43,543 nucleotides of DNA from Fluviicoccus keumensis (GCF_004217445.1 NZ_SHKX01000003.1:1-43543), one strand, 5' to 3'. Numbered from the stretch's first letter, positions 1 to 9,241 are shown. Notes: generated by a model from the letters alone, not told the origin. Program-made: numbers and translations.

Positions 1-95
1 TCGCGCGCGTGGTTATAAATTTGGTTAAATTTAGGTTATATGGTTAGTGGCTCCGAAAAGCGGGCGTAATTTATTGTTTTACATAAATTTTATGG
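1..95. repeat. Terminal direct repeat (circular overlap), copy 1
   Basis: Bases 1-95 are identical to 43449-43543. A perfect repeat exactly at both ends of the record is what a circular molecule gives when assembled as a linear contig, so the unique circle is about 43,448 bp. The repeat lies inside the AT-rich part of the replication origin, so origin elements must be read across the junction. Confidence 0.95.
11..50. repeat. AT-rich direct repeats, candidate DNA unwinding element
   Basis: Four imperfect repeats beginning GGTTA start at 11, 23, 34 and 42, three of them followed by A/T-only sequence. They flank the iterons on the side opposite the DnaA boxes. RK2 oriV has four AT-rich 13-mers in the same relative place, where strands first open. 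The assignment rests on position and composition only. Confidence 0.6.
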
Positions 96-104
96 AAGTG
101 CTAT

Positions 105-358
105 GCCCCTCAAGTGTCAATAGTTTCGCCCCTCAAGTGTCAATAGTCAGCCCCTCAAGTGTCAATAGTTTCGCCCCTCAAGTGTCAATACCGGTTCCGA
201 GCACGCCCCTCAAGTGTCAATACTTTGGCCCCTCAAGTGTCAATAAATTCAAAAAATACGCCCCTCAAGTGTCAATAGAAACCAACGTCCTGTGGATAAC
301 TTTCCCCCGAAGATATTTTGTAAGCCCAGCGATGGCGCACGCCCCTCAAGTGTCAATA
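105..358. repeat. Eight direct iterons, GCCCCTCAAGTGTCAATA
   Basis: Identical 18-bp units start at 105, 128, 150, 173, 205, 228, 260 and 341. Start-to-start spacing is 22-23 bp (two helical turns) for most, with two 32-bp steps and a last outlying copy 81 bp away. These are TrfA binding sites by family knowledge. One outlying copy plus a phased group also occurs in RK2. Two further copies, inverted, lie at 41245-41287. Confidence 0.95.
291..299 (-). promoter_or_regulatory. DnaA box
   Basis: TTATCCACA on the minus strand is a perfect DnaA box. It lies between iterons 7 and 8, unlike RK2 where the boxes lie outside the iterons. TTATCCAAA (372-380, plus) and TTATCCAAT (435-443, plus) are one and two bases from consensus and may be weak boxes. 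Confidence 0.8.
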
Positions 359-584
359 TCAGCGGGGGGATTTATCCAAAACTCGACAGCTCTTAAGCAT
401 CATCCGGCGAGCGCTACAGTCGCATGCGCGGTACTTATCCAATAACAGGCTCATCCGGAACCGTCGAACCGATCCGGCACGAGCCCCCGGCCCAGGCGGA
501 TGGCCAACACCGGGGGGATTCTCGGGTGGCCCAGTCGATCGGATGATCCGGACAAACCAGAGGGAAGGGGGGGAACGAATGGCT

Positions 585-3500
585 TCAGGGCGTATGGTCG
601 TCGGCCTCCGCACAAACAGCCTGCCGCCGGAGCCGCAACAGCCGGTAGGCGGCGGGCAGGATGAACAGCGACAGCAGCGGCGCGGTAATCATACCGCCGA
701 CCATCGGCGCAGCGATCCGGCTCATCACTTCAGAACCTGTACCGCTGCCAAGCAGGATCGGCAGCAACCCGGCAAGAATAACCGCCACGGTCATCGCCTT
801 CGGCCGGACCCGCAGCACCGCCCCGGCGCGCAGGGCCTCGTCCAGTTGGGCGGTGGTCAGGGGCGTGGTCTCGTCCTGCCGCTCCGCGATGGCATGTTTC
901 AGGTACAGCAGCATGATCACCCCAAACTCGGCGGACACCCCGGCGAGCGCAATGAAGCCGATCCCGGCGGCCACCGACAGGTTGTAGCCCAGTAACCAGA
1001 GCAGCCAAATGCCGCCGACCAGCGCGAAGGGCAGTGTCGCCATGATCAACAGCGCTTCGCTGATCCGGCGGAAGGTCAGGTAAAGCAGCACGAAGATAAT
1101 CAGCAGTGTCGCCGGAATAACCAGTTTCAGCCGAGCGGTCGCGCGCTCCAGGAACTCAAACTGGCCAGAGTAGCTGAGACTGATACCGGGGCTGAGCGGT
1201 ACACGTTGCCGGATTGCCTGTTGCAGGTCATGCACCACGGCAACCAGATCACGTCCGCGCACGTCCACATACACCCAACCCGACGGTCGTCCGTTTTCGC
1301 TCTTCAGCATCGGTGGGCCATCCGCAATGCGCAGGTCCGCCACTGTACCAAGGGTGATCTGGGCACCGCCCGGCGTCAGCACCGGCAATTGCCGCAGCGC
1401 CTCCAGCGAGTCCCGCCATTCACGCGGATAGCGCACATTGATAGGGAAGCGCGCCAGCCCTTCGACAGTTTCGCCGATATTGCCGCCGCCAATCGCCGTG
1501 CTGATGACCGCCTGCACATCGGCAATGTTCAATCCGTAACGCGCGGCGGCGTCTCGACGGATGTCCACCTGCACATAACGGCCGCCGGTCAGTCGTTCCG
1601 CCAGCGCTGAGCTAACGCCGGGCACGGTCTTGGCAATCCGCTCGATGGCCTGCGCGGTGCGGTCGATGTCAGCCAGATTGGTCCCGGCCACCTTGACTCC
1701 GATCGGGCTCTTGATGCCGGTGGCCAGCATGTCGATGCGGTTGCGGATCGGCGGCACCCAGATATTACTCAGCCCTGGCACCTTTACGGCGCGGTCGAGT
1801 TCCTCGATCAGCTTGTCCGGCGTCATGCCCGGCCGCCATTGCTCGCGGGGTTTGAGCTGGATGGTGGTCTCGAACATCTCCAGTGGCGCGGGATCGGTCG
1901 CCGTTTCCGCCCGTCCGGCCTTGCCGAACACCGATTTCACCTCCGGCACGGTGCGGATCATGCGGTCGGTCAGTTGCAACAGTTGTCCGGCCTTGGACGC
2001 TGACAGGCCGGGCAGGGCTGAGGGCATGTAAAGCAGGTCGCCTTCGTCCAGCGACGGCATGAACTCGCCACCCACCCGCGACAATGGCCATAGGGCCGTC
2101 AGGCAGGCGCATAGCGCCACGATCAGCGTCCGGACGGGGTAGCGCAGCGCCCGGTCCAACAACGGGCGGTAAACGGCGATCAAGGCGCGATTGAGCGGGT
2201 TGCGGTGCTCCTCGGGAATGCGGCCACGAATCCAGAAGCCCATCAACACTGGAATCAGCGTCACCGATAATCCGGCCGCCCCCGCCATTGCATAGGTCTT
2301 GGTGAAGGCCAGCGGTCCGAACAACCGGCCTTCCTGCGCTTGCAGCGTGAACACCGGGATGAAGGACAGAGTGATGATCAGCAGGGAGAAGAACAGCGCC
2401 GGGCCGACTTCCGCCGCCGCCTCGGCAATTTCGCGCCAGTGTGCAGCGCCGCGCAGGGTCTGGCCGGGATGGGCGTGTTGCCAGGCTTCGAGGCGCTTGT
2501 GGGCGTTCTCGATCATCACCACGGCGGCATCGACCATGGCGCCGATGGCGATGGCGATGCCGCCCAGCGACATGATGTTGGCGTTGAGTCCCTGCTGGCG
2601 CATGACGATGAAAGCGATCAGGATACCCAGCGGCAGCGCGATGATCGCCACCAGCGCCGAGCGCAGATGCCAGAGGAAGACGGCGCAGACCAGCGCCACC
2701 ACAAGGAACTCTTCGACCAGCTTGTGGGTTAGGTTGTCCACGGCGCGGTCGATCAGCGCCGAGCGGTCGTAGGTCGGTACGATCTCCACCCCGGCGGGCA
2801 ACCCGGCTTTGAGGGCGGCCAGCTTGGCGGTGACGGCGGCGATGGTCTCGCGGGCATTCTTGCCCGAGCGCAGGATGACCACGCCGCCCGCCACTTCGCC
2901 CTCGCCGTTGAGTTCGGCGATGCCGCGCCGCATTTCCGGGCCAAGCTGGACGGTCGCCACCGCACCCAACGTCACCGGCACGCCGCTCCCTTCGACTTTC
3001 AACGGAATGGCGCGGAAGTCATCCAGCGATTGCAAGTAGCCGTTGCTGCGCACCATGTACTCGGCTTCGCCCAGCTCCAGCACCGAGCCGCCGCCTTCCT
3101 GGTTGGCGCGCTGGATGGCGTCCACCACCGTGCCTTGCGGGATGCCGTAGGCCGCCAGCTTCACCGGGTCGAGCACCACTTGGTACTGCTTGACCATGCC
3201 GCCGATGCTGGCCACTTCCGCCACGTTGGGCAGCGCCTTCAGCTCGAAACGCAGGAACCAGTCCTGCAAGGCGCGCAGTTGCGCCAGGTCGTGTTGGCCG
3301 GTGCGGTCCACCAGCGCGTATTCGTAAATCCAGCCAACCCCGGTCGCGTCCGGCCCCAGCGCGGTCTTCGCGGCGGTGGGTAGCCGCCCCTGCACTTGAT
3401 TGAGGTATTCCAGCACCCGCGAGCGCGCCCAGTAGGGGTCGGTGCCGTCCTCGAACAGCACGTAGACAAAGGAGTCGCCGAAGAAGGAGTAACCGCGCAC

Positions 3501-3743
3501 TGTCTTCGCCCCCGGCACCGACAGCAGGGTGGTGCTGAGCGGGTAGGTGACCTGATTCTCGACGATCTGCGGCGCTTGTCCCGGCAAGGTGGTGCGGATG
3601 ATCACTTGTACGTCGGAGAGATCAGGCAGGGCGTCCACCGGCGTTTGCCGGATCGACCAGATACCCCAGACGGTGATGGACAAGGTCGCCAGCAGCACCA
3701 GGAAGCGATTGTGCACTGACCAGCGGATCAGGGTGGCAATCAT
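585..3743 (-). CDS. cusA: CusA/SilA-type heavy-metal RND efflux pump (HME4, Cu+/Ag+)
   Basis: Inner-membrane proton-driven trimeric pump of a CusCBA complex, exporting Cu(I)/Ag(I) from periplasm and cytoplasm across the envelope. The 1052 residues are full length for the family. TM4 carries AIAIGAMVDAAVVMIEN (about residue 395-412), the Cu/Ag HME4 signature rather than the Zn/Co/Cd form. Three methionine contexts that form the CusA metal site in E. coli are present: LLYMPSALPG, PLEMFETTIQ and RIDMLATGIKSP. The ATG overlaps the cusB stop as ATGA, so the two are translationally coupled. It is the last gene of a minus-strand operon (cusC-cusB-cusA) and ends about 140 bp from the oriV. The substrate class is strongly supported. 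Preference between Cu and Ag is not visible. Confidence 0.95.
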   Translation of the reverse strand: MIATLIRWSVHNRFLVLLATLSITVWGIWSIRQTPVDALPDLSDVQVIIRTTLPGQAPQIVENQVTYPLSTTLLSVPGAKTVRGYSFFGDSFVYVLFEDGTDPYWARSRVLEYLNQVQGRLPTAAKTALGPDATGVGWIYEYALVDRTGQHDLAQLRALQDWFLRFELKALPNVAEVASIGGMVKQYQVVLDPVKLAAYGIPQGTVVDAIQRANQEGGGSVLELGEAEYMVRSNGYLQSLDDFRAIPLKVEGSGVPVTLGAVATVQLGPEMRRGIAELNGEGEVAGGVVILRSGKNARETIAAVTAKLAALKAGLPAGVEIVPTYDRSALIDRAVDNLTHKLVEEFLVVALVCAVFLWHLRSALVAIIALPLGILIAFIVMRQQGLNANIMSLGGIAIAIGAMVDAAVVMIENAHKRLEAWQHAHPGQTLRGAAHWREIAEAAAEVGPALFFSLLIITLSFIPVFTLQAQEGRLFGPLAFTKTYAMAGAAGLSVTLIPVLMGFWIRGRIPEEHRNPLNRALIAVYRPLLDRALRYPVRTLIVALCACLTALWPLSRVGGEFMPSLDEGDLLYMPSALPGLSASKAGQLLQLTDRMIRTVPEVKSVFGKAGRAETATDPAPLEMFETTIQLKPREQWRPGMTPDKLIEELDRAVKVPGLSNIWVPPIRNRIDMLATGIKSPIGVKVAGTNLADIDRTAQAIERIAKTVPGVSSALAERLTGGRYVQVDIRRDAAARYGLNIADVQAVISTAIGGGNIGETVEGLARFPINVRYPREWRDSLEALRQLPVLTPGGAQITLGTVADLRIADGPPMLKSENGRPSGWVYVDVRGRDLVAVVHDLQQAIRQRVPLSPGISLSYSGQFEFLERATARLKLVIPATLLIIFVLLYLTFRRISEALLIMATLPFALVGGIWLLWLLGYNLSVAAGIGFIALAGVSAEFGVIMLLYLKHAIAERQDETTPLTTAQLDEALRAGAVLRVRPKAMTVAVILAGLLPILLGSGTGSEVMSRIAAPMVGGMITAPLLSLFILPAAYRLLRLRRQAVCAEADDHTP

Positions 3744-5233
3744 GGTTGACCTCCCTGCAGCCGGACTGCCGTTATCGTCGGGGTATCGACACCCTTGACC
3801 AGCGTGAAGCGCACCCGTTGCCCGACCTTCAATCCGGCAGTCTTGACCTCGGCGGCAACTGGAAAGGCCATCGTCATCGCAGGCCAGTCCAGCGCAGGAA
3901 TCGGCTCATGGGAGAGGGTGATTTCATGGACGCTTATCGCCTCGATGACGCCCCATGCTTCAATATCAGCCGAAGCCGGGACAGACTTTGACGGAGCTGT
4001 CATTGTTGCCGCCGAATCGCTCGCCAACCGCGTCAGTACGCCTTGCAGGCTGGCCTCAGAGTCGATCAGGAACTGCCCCGAGGCCACCACCCGTTCCCCG
4101 GCCTGTACGCCGGACAGAATGACGGTCTGGCCGTCCGCTTCGCCGCCCGTAGTCACCGTGACCGGCTGGAATCGACCTTGCCGATCGACGCTGATCAGCA
4201 CCGTGCGCTTACCGGTGCGGATCAGAGACTCACTGGGCACCAACAAGGCATCCGTCCTAGCCGCTGTCACCAACCGAACCTGCGCATACAGGCCGGGCCG
4301 CAATTGCTGGCGGGGGTTGGGGAACGCCAGCCGCACCCGCAAGGTCCGGCTCTGAGTGTTAACCTCCGGCAGGATGGCAATGACCTGGCCGGACAAAGCG
4401 AGGTCGGGATAGGCATCGAGACGGGCGACGGCAGCCTGGCCCGGCCTGACTTGACCGGCCTGTGCTTCAGGAATCGCCGCCTCCAGCCAGACCGTGCTGA
4501 GTCCGTTGAGCCGGGCAACCGTCATGCCGGGGCTGACAGTCATGCCCTGCCGGATATCCAGCGACTGGATAACGCCGCCGATGGGGGCGCTGATGGTGAG
4601 GGTATTCTGCACCTGCCCGATCTGATCTACACGCTGGATCAGGGTGTCCGACATCCCCAGAAGGCGCAGGCGGTTGCGGGCAGCTTGCGTCAGTCCGACA
4701 TCGCCGGTTTGGCGCAAAGCCAAGTATTCGGCTTGCGCCCCAGCCCATTCCGGCACCAGCAGGTCGAGCAGCGGCGCACCGGCCGGAATCATATCGCCCG
4801 GCGCGCGGTCATAGGTTTTTTCCACGAAACCGCCGGTGCGGGTCTGGACAATGGCGATATCGCGCTCATTGAATCCGACGGTGGCGGGCGCTTCCACAGC
4901 GGAGCCAGAACGGCCGCGCGTGACGGTGGCATAGCGGATTCCGGTGTTCTGCAACACCGTGTTGTCCACTCGCAGGCCCGGTAAGGCTTCGTTGCCGTCG
5001 GCGTATTTGGGTGTCAGCGGCATATCCATGAAGGGCGATTTTCCGGGTTTGTCGAAATGCTGGTCGGGCGCCATCGGGTCATACCAGTACAGCGGCTTTT
5101 GGGCCGAGGATGAGGCGACAGTGGTCATGACCGCTGCCGCGTGCGGACGCTGAGCGAACCAGTAGCCGCCAATCGCCCCGGTGGTAGCGATAAATGCGGT
5201 AAACAGCACGGTCTTGAGGATATGGCGGCTCAT
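3740..5233 (-). CDS. cusB: CusB/SilB periplasmic adaptor with C-terminal CusF domain
   Basis: Periplasmic membrane-fusion subunit linking the CusA pump and CusC channel. At 497 aa it is longer than E. coli CusB (about 407). A signal/anchor helix lies at residues 7-25. Next comes the heavy-metal-binding domain with LYWYDPMAPDQHFDKPGKSP and DMPLTPKYA (about 48-80), then the barrel-sandwich and beta-barrel domains. The last 70 or so residues add a CusF-like domain with TLSHEPIP and LDWPAMTMAF, keeping the His, Trp and MxM Cu(I) ligands. The built-in chaperone explains why this operon has no separate cusF between B and C. Starts and stops overlap on both sides (ATGA), consistent with a tight operon. 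Confidence 0.93.
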   Translation of the reverse strand: MSRHILKTVLFTAFIATTGAIGGYWFAQRPHAAAVMTTVASSSAQKPLYWYDPMAPDQHFDKPGKSPFMDMPLTPKYADGNEALPGLRVDNTVLQNTGIRYATVTRGRSGSAVEAPATVGFNERDIAIVQTRTGGFVEKTYDRAPGDMIPAGAPLLDLLVPEWAGAQAEYLALRQTGDVGLTQAARNRLRLLGMSDTLIQRVDQIGQVQNTLTISAPIGGVIQSLDIRQGMTVSPGMTVARLNGLSTVWLEAAIPEAQAGQVRPGQAAVARLDAYPDLALSGQVIAILPEVNTQSRTLRVRLAFPNPRQQLRPGLYAQVRLVTAARTDALLVPSESLIRTGKRTVLISVDRQGRFQPVTVTTGGEADGQTVILSGVQAGERVVASGQFLIDSEASLQGVLTRLASDSAATMTAPSKSVPASADIEAWGVIEAISVHEITLSHEPIPALDWPAMTMAFPVAAEVKTAGLKVGQRVRFTLVKGVDTPTITAVRLQGGQP

Positions 5234-6495
5234 GGCGCGATCTCCGGATCAGGGGTGTAGAGGTAATGCAGGCGCGCGGCCAGTTGTTGCTGCTGTGCGG
5301 TCAGTTCAATAATCTGGAACCGTAACGCCTGCGATTCCCGCCGCGCCGTCAGAACCAGCCCCAATTCGGCGCGGCCAGCCTGATACGCGGCCAGCAACAG
5401 GTCCGCCTTTCGTTGAGCTAACGGTGCGGCTTCCTGCTGCAGCCGGTCCCGCTGCCGGGTGAGGGCCTTGTAGTCGGCAAGGTCGGCCTCCAGCGCCGCC
5501 ACATGCTCGCGCAACATGGCCTCTCGTTCGGCGTCCACTTCGGCCAAGGCTTGTTGCTTCGCGGCGATCAGCGGGTCCTGGCGGCTGTGCGTAAACAAGG
5601 GCAAATCGGCTGAGACCTGCACCGAGACCATGTTGCTGTAGCCGGGGCCGCGTTGCTGATAGGCCAACTCGACACCCCAGTCCGGCTTTTTGGCGGCCTG
5701 TGCTTCATGGAGTTCGGCTTGCGCCAGGTTGGCCAGCGGGGTAAAGCGGTTCAGGTCCGGATGGTGCTCAACATGCTGGCGCAGAGTGTCCGGATTAAGG
5801 GTGAACGCTGGCGGCTCGCCAACGGGGGCAAATTTGCCAAAGCGGCCCAGCCAGCGCTCCAGCACGGCGTCGGCTTTGCGGATATCCCGCTCCAGATCGT
5901 CTCGCCGGTTGGCAAGGCTGATCACTTCCTGTTGCGGCAGCAGGGCATCCGCCATCAGGCCTTTCCCTGCGGTCAGTTGCGACTGCACCACCCCAGCCCA
6001 GAGCCGGTTTTCCTGTTCTAGGTCCACGAACAAAGAAAGTTGCCGCCCGAGAAAATAACGATTCAGCCAAGCGACTGCGGTTTCGCGGGTCACAACGCTT
6101 TCGGTCAGGCGGAGGTCAGCGGCGGCCTCATCAATACGGGCTTGGGCAGCCTCTGCGCGGGCCATACGTTTGGCGCGGTTGGGAATGTCCTGCATCACCC
6201 CGATCTTCTGCATGGTCATGAAGTCGCGGGTGAGGTTGAAACGGTCGGCACCATTTATTGGCAGGTTATCGACTCCGACAAAGGCCTTGGGGTCGGGCAA
6301 GGCGTCAGCGGCACGCTGTGCCGCCGTGGCTCCGAACAAATTGGCCTGCTGCTGCACGATTTGCGGTGCATGGAGACGGGCTTGTTGCAGGGCGTCGGCA
6401 AAACTCAGTTCTTCAGCCGTGACGCTACCAGAGTTGAGAGCCATCCAGCCGAGCAAGCAGGCGCGGGGAAGGCTCCGGGGAACGGGCATCCTCAT
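5230..6495 (-). CDS. cusC: CusC/CzcC-type outer-membrane factor (TolC family)
   Basis: Outer-membrane channel of the CusCBA efflux complex. The sequence shows a signal peptide (MRMPVPRSLPRACLLGW then a small-residue stretch before AEELSF) and long alternating helical regions rich in Ala, Gln and Leu typical of the TolC periplasmic tunnel. It lacks a lipobox, unlike the second TolC-family protein at 9611-10990. I chose the ATG at 6495. An in-frame TTG at 6513 would add six residues, and neither has a strong ribosome site. The stop overlaps the cusB start by four bases. It is the first gene of cusCBA, separated from the upstream small gene by about 170 bp with a short hairpin. Confidence 0.88.
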   Translation of the reverse strand: MRMPVPRSLPRACLLGWMALNSGSVTAEELSFADALQQARLHAPQIVQQQANLFGATAAQRAADALPDPKAFVGVDNLPINGADRFNLTRDFMTMQKIGVMQDIPNRAKRMARAEAAQARIDEAAADLRLTESVVTRETAVAWLNRYFLGRQLSLFVDLEQENRLWAGVVQSQLTAGKGLMADALLPQQEVISLANRRDDLERDIRKADAVLERWLGRFGKFAPVGEPPAFTLNPDTLRQHVEHHPDLNRFTPLANLAQAELHEAQAAKKPDWGVELAYQQRGPGYSNMVSVQVSADLPLFTHSRQDPLIAAKQQALAEVDAEREAMLREHVAALEADLADYKALTRQRDRLQQEAAPLAQRKADLLLAAYQAGRAELGLVLTARRESQALRFQIIELTAQQQQLAARLHYLYTPDPEIAP

Positions 6496-6575
6496 CGGGT
6501 CATCACCATTCAAGGCCTGCGGCGATCTCCGGACGGGGAGCGTGGGAGACAGCGGTCAGGCGGGTTACGAAGTGC

Positions 6576-6592
6576 TATGGCTACCAGCCATA
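6576..6592 (-). other. Short hairpin in the gap before cusC
   Basis: TATGGCT-ACC-AGCCATA forms a perfect 7-bp stem in the 170-bp gap between the 132-aa gene and cusC. It has no T-run and is not an obvious terminator. It could mark RNA processing or differential expression of cusCBA relative to cusRS. No CusR-type palindrome is seen in this gap. Confidence 0.35.
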
Positions 6593-6664
6593 ACAAATAC
6601 GGTCCATTCGCATCGCGAACGGGAGAGGGGAGGCGGCCGGCAGAACACGACCGCACGGCGCGGG

Positions 6665-7063
6665 CTATTTCAGGAAGCGCTGGAAGCGGATTGGGATGGG
6701 CGGATCGCCGGGCGGGTCGTGCCATGGGAGGGAAGCAAAGGCAATCGGGCTGCCGGCTTCACCCTGCAGCGCGGGCATAAAAAATATAAACACCAGCGGT
6801 AGATGAACCCAAGATGAGGGCTGCGACTCAGGGCTGTACGCTTTATCGAGATGTTGGCAACCCGTGTCGCAGTCCGCTTCTGTAGTCGTGTGGAGCGGCT
6901 GGATCCTCTCGTGACAACTCAGCGGAACAGTGGCCACGACCACCTGTGACAGTGCCGGAATCAACGCCGCTGCTTTCGCTACGCCTTGGCAGAACAGAAA
7001 AGCGGTCAGCAGCAGACTCAAGAGTACTGAAAGGCGCTTGCGCGTGAGCCTGTTCTGGTTCAA
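6665..7063 (-). CDS. Small exported Cys/His-containing protein of the cus cluster
   Basis: No named family recognised. It has 132 aa, with a basic N-terminus and hydrophobic signal helix (RKRLSVLLSLLLTAFLFCQG) and then a presumed periplasmic part with Cys/His groups (SCHERIQPLH, ADCDTGCQHLD). A C-terminal hydrophobic stretch (LPLVFIFFMPAL) could anchor it. The start is TTG overlapping the cusS stop (TTGA), so translation is probably coupled to the kinase. The layout (signal peptide, Cys pairs, late hydrophobic and Pro-rich segment, directly upstream of an RND operon) resembles the 135-aa protein at 26325-26732, which heads the second RND block. It may act as a periplasmic metal-binding accessory; that is inference from context. 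Confidence 0.6.
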   Translation of the reverse strand: MNQNRLTRKRLSVLLSLLLTAFLFCQGVAKAAALIPALSQVVVATVPLSCHERIQPLHTTTEADCDTGCQHLDKAYSPESQPSSWVHLPLVFIFFMPALQGEAGSPIAFASLPWHDPPGDPPIPIRFQRFLK

Positions 7064-8490
7064 GGCTGTACGCTCCAGACGATTTGACTGCCATGAACCG
7101 CAACAGGCAGCTCAACCCGGAAACAGGTCTGCCGGGCACTGGACGTGACCGTGACCTCACCGCCATGCGCCTGGATGATACTTCGGGTAATTGCCAACCC
7201 GAGACCAGCGCCTTCATCCTGGCGTTGCCGCGATGCATCCACGCGGTAAAAGCGGTCGAACAGCCGGGGCAGATGCTCCATGGACACGGTATCACCCGTA
7301 TTGCAGACCAGTACAGCCAAACGATCCGCTGAGGGCACCAGGCTGACTTTCACCATCGATCCAAGGTCGGCATGACGGAGGGCATTGGATAGCAAATTGC
7401 TGAAAGCCCGCCGCAACATCAGCGCGTCGCCCGAGGTTTGGCCCTCTCCTTCAACGCTCAAGACCAATTGTTTTTCCGCCGCCAAGGCGTCGTAAAACTC
7501 ATACAGCGCCTCTATCTCGGCTCTGACATTCACGGGCGAGCGCTCAGGCACCACCAGACCATGATCAGCTTTGGCGAGGAACAGCATGTCACCGATCATC
7601 CGTCCCAGCCGCTCGAATTCTTCCAGGTTGGAATAGAGGACTTCACGGTACTCGTTGACATCACGCGGCTTTGACAGGCAAACCTGTGTCTGTGTCATGA
7701 GATTGTTGACTGGCGTACGCAACTCATGAGCCAGATCCGAAGAGAATCCCGACAAACGTTGCAGTGAGTCTCCCAAGCGATCCAGCATCCCGTTGAAAGC
7801 GCGAGCCAGCGGTTGAAGTTCCGCAGGCATGATCGCCGGGGCAAGCCGCTTATCCAGCTGCTGTGCGGATATCCCCTCGGCCACCTGAGCCATTTCCAGC
7901 ACCGGCCGGAAGCCCCGCCGGGTGACCAGCCAACCCAATACGGCCATCAACAGCAGGCCGCCAGCGCCGATCAGTGCCAATTCCCGTCCGAAAGCGGAAA
8001 TGAAGTCCGTATGATGACGGGTATCCACCGCTAGCGCGACGATCCAGCCGGAAGTCCGGGAAGATGCGGCCCCTGCCAAACGGACAGCCACCCCCCTGAA
8101 ACTCTCACCGGATGCCGACCAGGTCAGGACCCTTGCAACCTGGCCTGTCTCCCAAGGGGCTGCATCGTGCAGCATGGACATTGGAAAAAGAGCCTCGCCG
8201 CTGTGAAGAAACGGTACTCCATCCCCCGTCAGAATCTGCACCGATAGATCATGATGCCCCACCAAGGCGGCTTCCAATATGCGGCGGGAGTCTGATGCCA
8301 AAGGCTGATCTGGAAGCGGGTGCAAAATCCGGGCAATCAGTTCCAACTTTCCCGCCAGCGCATCACGATCTTGTTCTCCAAAGTGATGTTGAACAGAGGC
8401 CAAGATGAAGAGCCCCATCACTAGGAAGACTCCTAACGCGAGCAGGCTAAACCACAAGCTGGTACGGAAAGTCAGCGACCTAACCGCCAT
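7060..8490 (-). CDS. cusS: CusS-like heavy-metal sensor histidine kinase
   Basis: Membrane sensor kinase that detects periplasmic Cu/Ag and phosphorylates CusR. Two transmembrane helices flank a periplasmic sensor of about 140 residues, followed by HAMP and dimerisation domains with the H-box DLAHELRTPVNNL. The ATPase domain shows FSNLLSNALRHA (N box), CNTGDTV (G1) and EGAGLGLAIT (G2). I start at the ATG at 8490 (MAVRSLTFRTSLW), which has an AGGA site and overlaps the cusR stop by 11 bases. An in-frame start at 8544 would add 18 unlikely residues inside cusR. Length about 476 aa is normal for CusS/CopS kinases. Confidence 0.92.
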   Translation of the reverse strand: MAVRSLTFRTSLWFSLLALGVFLVMGLFILASVQHHFGEQDRDALAGKLELIARILHPLPDQPLASDSRRILEAALVGHHDLSVQILTGDGVPFLHSGEALFPMSMLHDAAPWETGQVARVLTWSASGESFRGVAVRLAGAASSRTSGWIVALAVDTRHHTDFISAFGRELALIGAGGLLLMAVLGWLVTRRGFRPVLEMAQVAEGISAQQLDKRLAPAIMPAELQPLARAFNGMLDRLGDSLQRLSGFSSDLAHELRTPVNNLMTQTQVCLSKPRDVNEYREVLYSNLEEFERLGRMIGDMLFLAKADHGLVVPERSPVNVRAEIEALYEFYDALAAEKQLVLSVEGEGQTSGDALMLRRAFSNLLSNALRHADLGSMVKVSLVPSADRLAVLVCNTGDTVSMEHLPRLFDRFYRVDASRQRQDEGAGLGLAITRSIIQAHGGEVTVTSSARQTCFRVELPVAVHGSQIVWSVQP

Positions 8491-9169
8491 GGCGATCCTC
8501 CGATGGCGCTTCCAGCACATACCCCATGCCGCGTACCGTACCAATCAGTCTGGGAGACCCGATGTCTACCTTTGCGCGCAGGCGCTTGATGGCTACCTCC
8601 ACCACATTGGTGTCGCTGTCGAAGTTCATATCCCAGACCTGCGAGGCGATTAGTGAACGCGGCAGGATTTCGCCCTGCCGCCGCATCAGCAATTCCAGCA
8701 GCGCGAACTCCTTGGCCGTCAGATCAATCCGGCGGCCCGCACGGACGGCCCGGCGGCGCAGCAGATCAAGCTCCAAGTCGGCAACGCACAACACATCCGA
8801 CTCCCTCGTGCGTCCGCGCCGCAGCAGGGTGCGCACTCGCGCCAACAACTCGGCAAAGGCAAATGGCTTTACCAAATAATCATCCGCGCCCAGCTCGAGC
8901 CCCTTGACCCGATCCTCAATCTGATCACGGGCGGTAAGGAATAGCACCGGCAGGGTTTTCCCGGACCGGCGAATATCGGCCAAAACCTGCCAGCCGCTCA
9001 GGTCAGGCAACATCACATCAAGAATAATCAGGTCGTACTCTTCCGACAGGGCCTGATGGCGGCCCGCCAGGCCGTCCTGTACCCAGTCGGTGATATAACC
9101 CGCTTCGGACAGTCCCTGGCGCAGGTATTCCCCAGTCTTGGTTTCATCTTCAACCAGCAGGATCTTCAT
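8480..9169 (-). CDS. cusR: CusR-like OmpR-family response regulator
   Basis: DNA-binding response regulator of the copper/silver two-component system, 229 aa. The receiver domain has the acidic pair EDE near residue 8, the phospho-acceptor Asp in LIILDVMLPDLSGW (about 51) and the Lys of DDYLVKPFAF. The C-terminal winged helix has IDLTAKEFALLELL and TVRGMGYVLE. It is the first gene of the minus-strand block and starts about 75 bp from a palindrome (9242-9257) that matches known CusR operators. It is therefore likely to regulate both its own operon and the divergent copper operon at 9336 onward. Confidence 0.94.
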   Translation of the reverse strand: MKILLVEDETKTGEYLRQGLSEAGYITDWVQDGLAGRHQALSEEYDLIILDVMLPDLSGWQVLADIRRSGKTLPVLFLTARDQIEDRVKGLELGADDYLVKPFAFAELLARVRTLLRRGRTRESDVLCVADLELDLLRRRAVRAGRRIDLTAKEFALLELLMRRQGEILPRSLIASQVWDMNFDSDTNVVEVAIKRLRAKVDIGSPRLIGTVRGMGYVLEAPSEDRHGG

Positions 9170-9241
9170 AGCAGGCCAGCCCCAAATTGTGTCGCGTCAT
9201 GGCCATCAACAATACCCGCTTTTGCCGCACCTGAAGCGCGG

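Larger units (their letters stand above)
1..443. other. oriV: RK2/TrfA-type vegetative replication origin (oriV)
   Basis: Eight direct iterons (105-358), a consensus DnaA box (291-299), two near-matches (372-380 and 435-443) and an AT-rich block (10-100) sit together without a gene. Read on the minus strand, the order is DnaA boxes, iterons, AT-rich region and then, across the circular junction, a G+C-rich hairpin block at 43140-43456. This is the order known for RK2 oriV. The iteron core on the minus strand, TGACACTTGAGGGGC, matches the RK2 iteron as I know it, and a TrfA homologue is encoded on the same plasmid. TrfA would bind the iterons and open the AT-rich region with host DnaA. Confidence 0.9.

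Noticed and set aside
105..358. CRISPR array
   Set aside because: Units are 18 bp with only 4-15 bp between most copies, no cas genes occur, and the sequence matches plasmid iterons.
47..445. 132-aa ORF across the iterons
   Set aside because: Its sequence is just the translated iterons (repeated APQVSI); the region is the replication origin.
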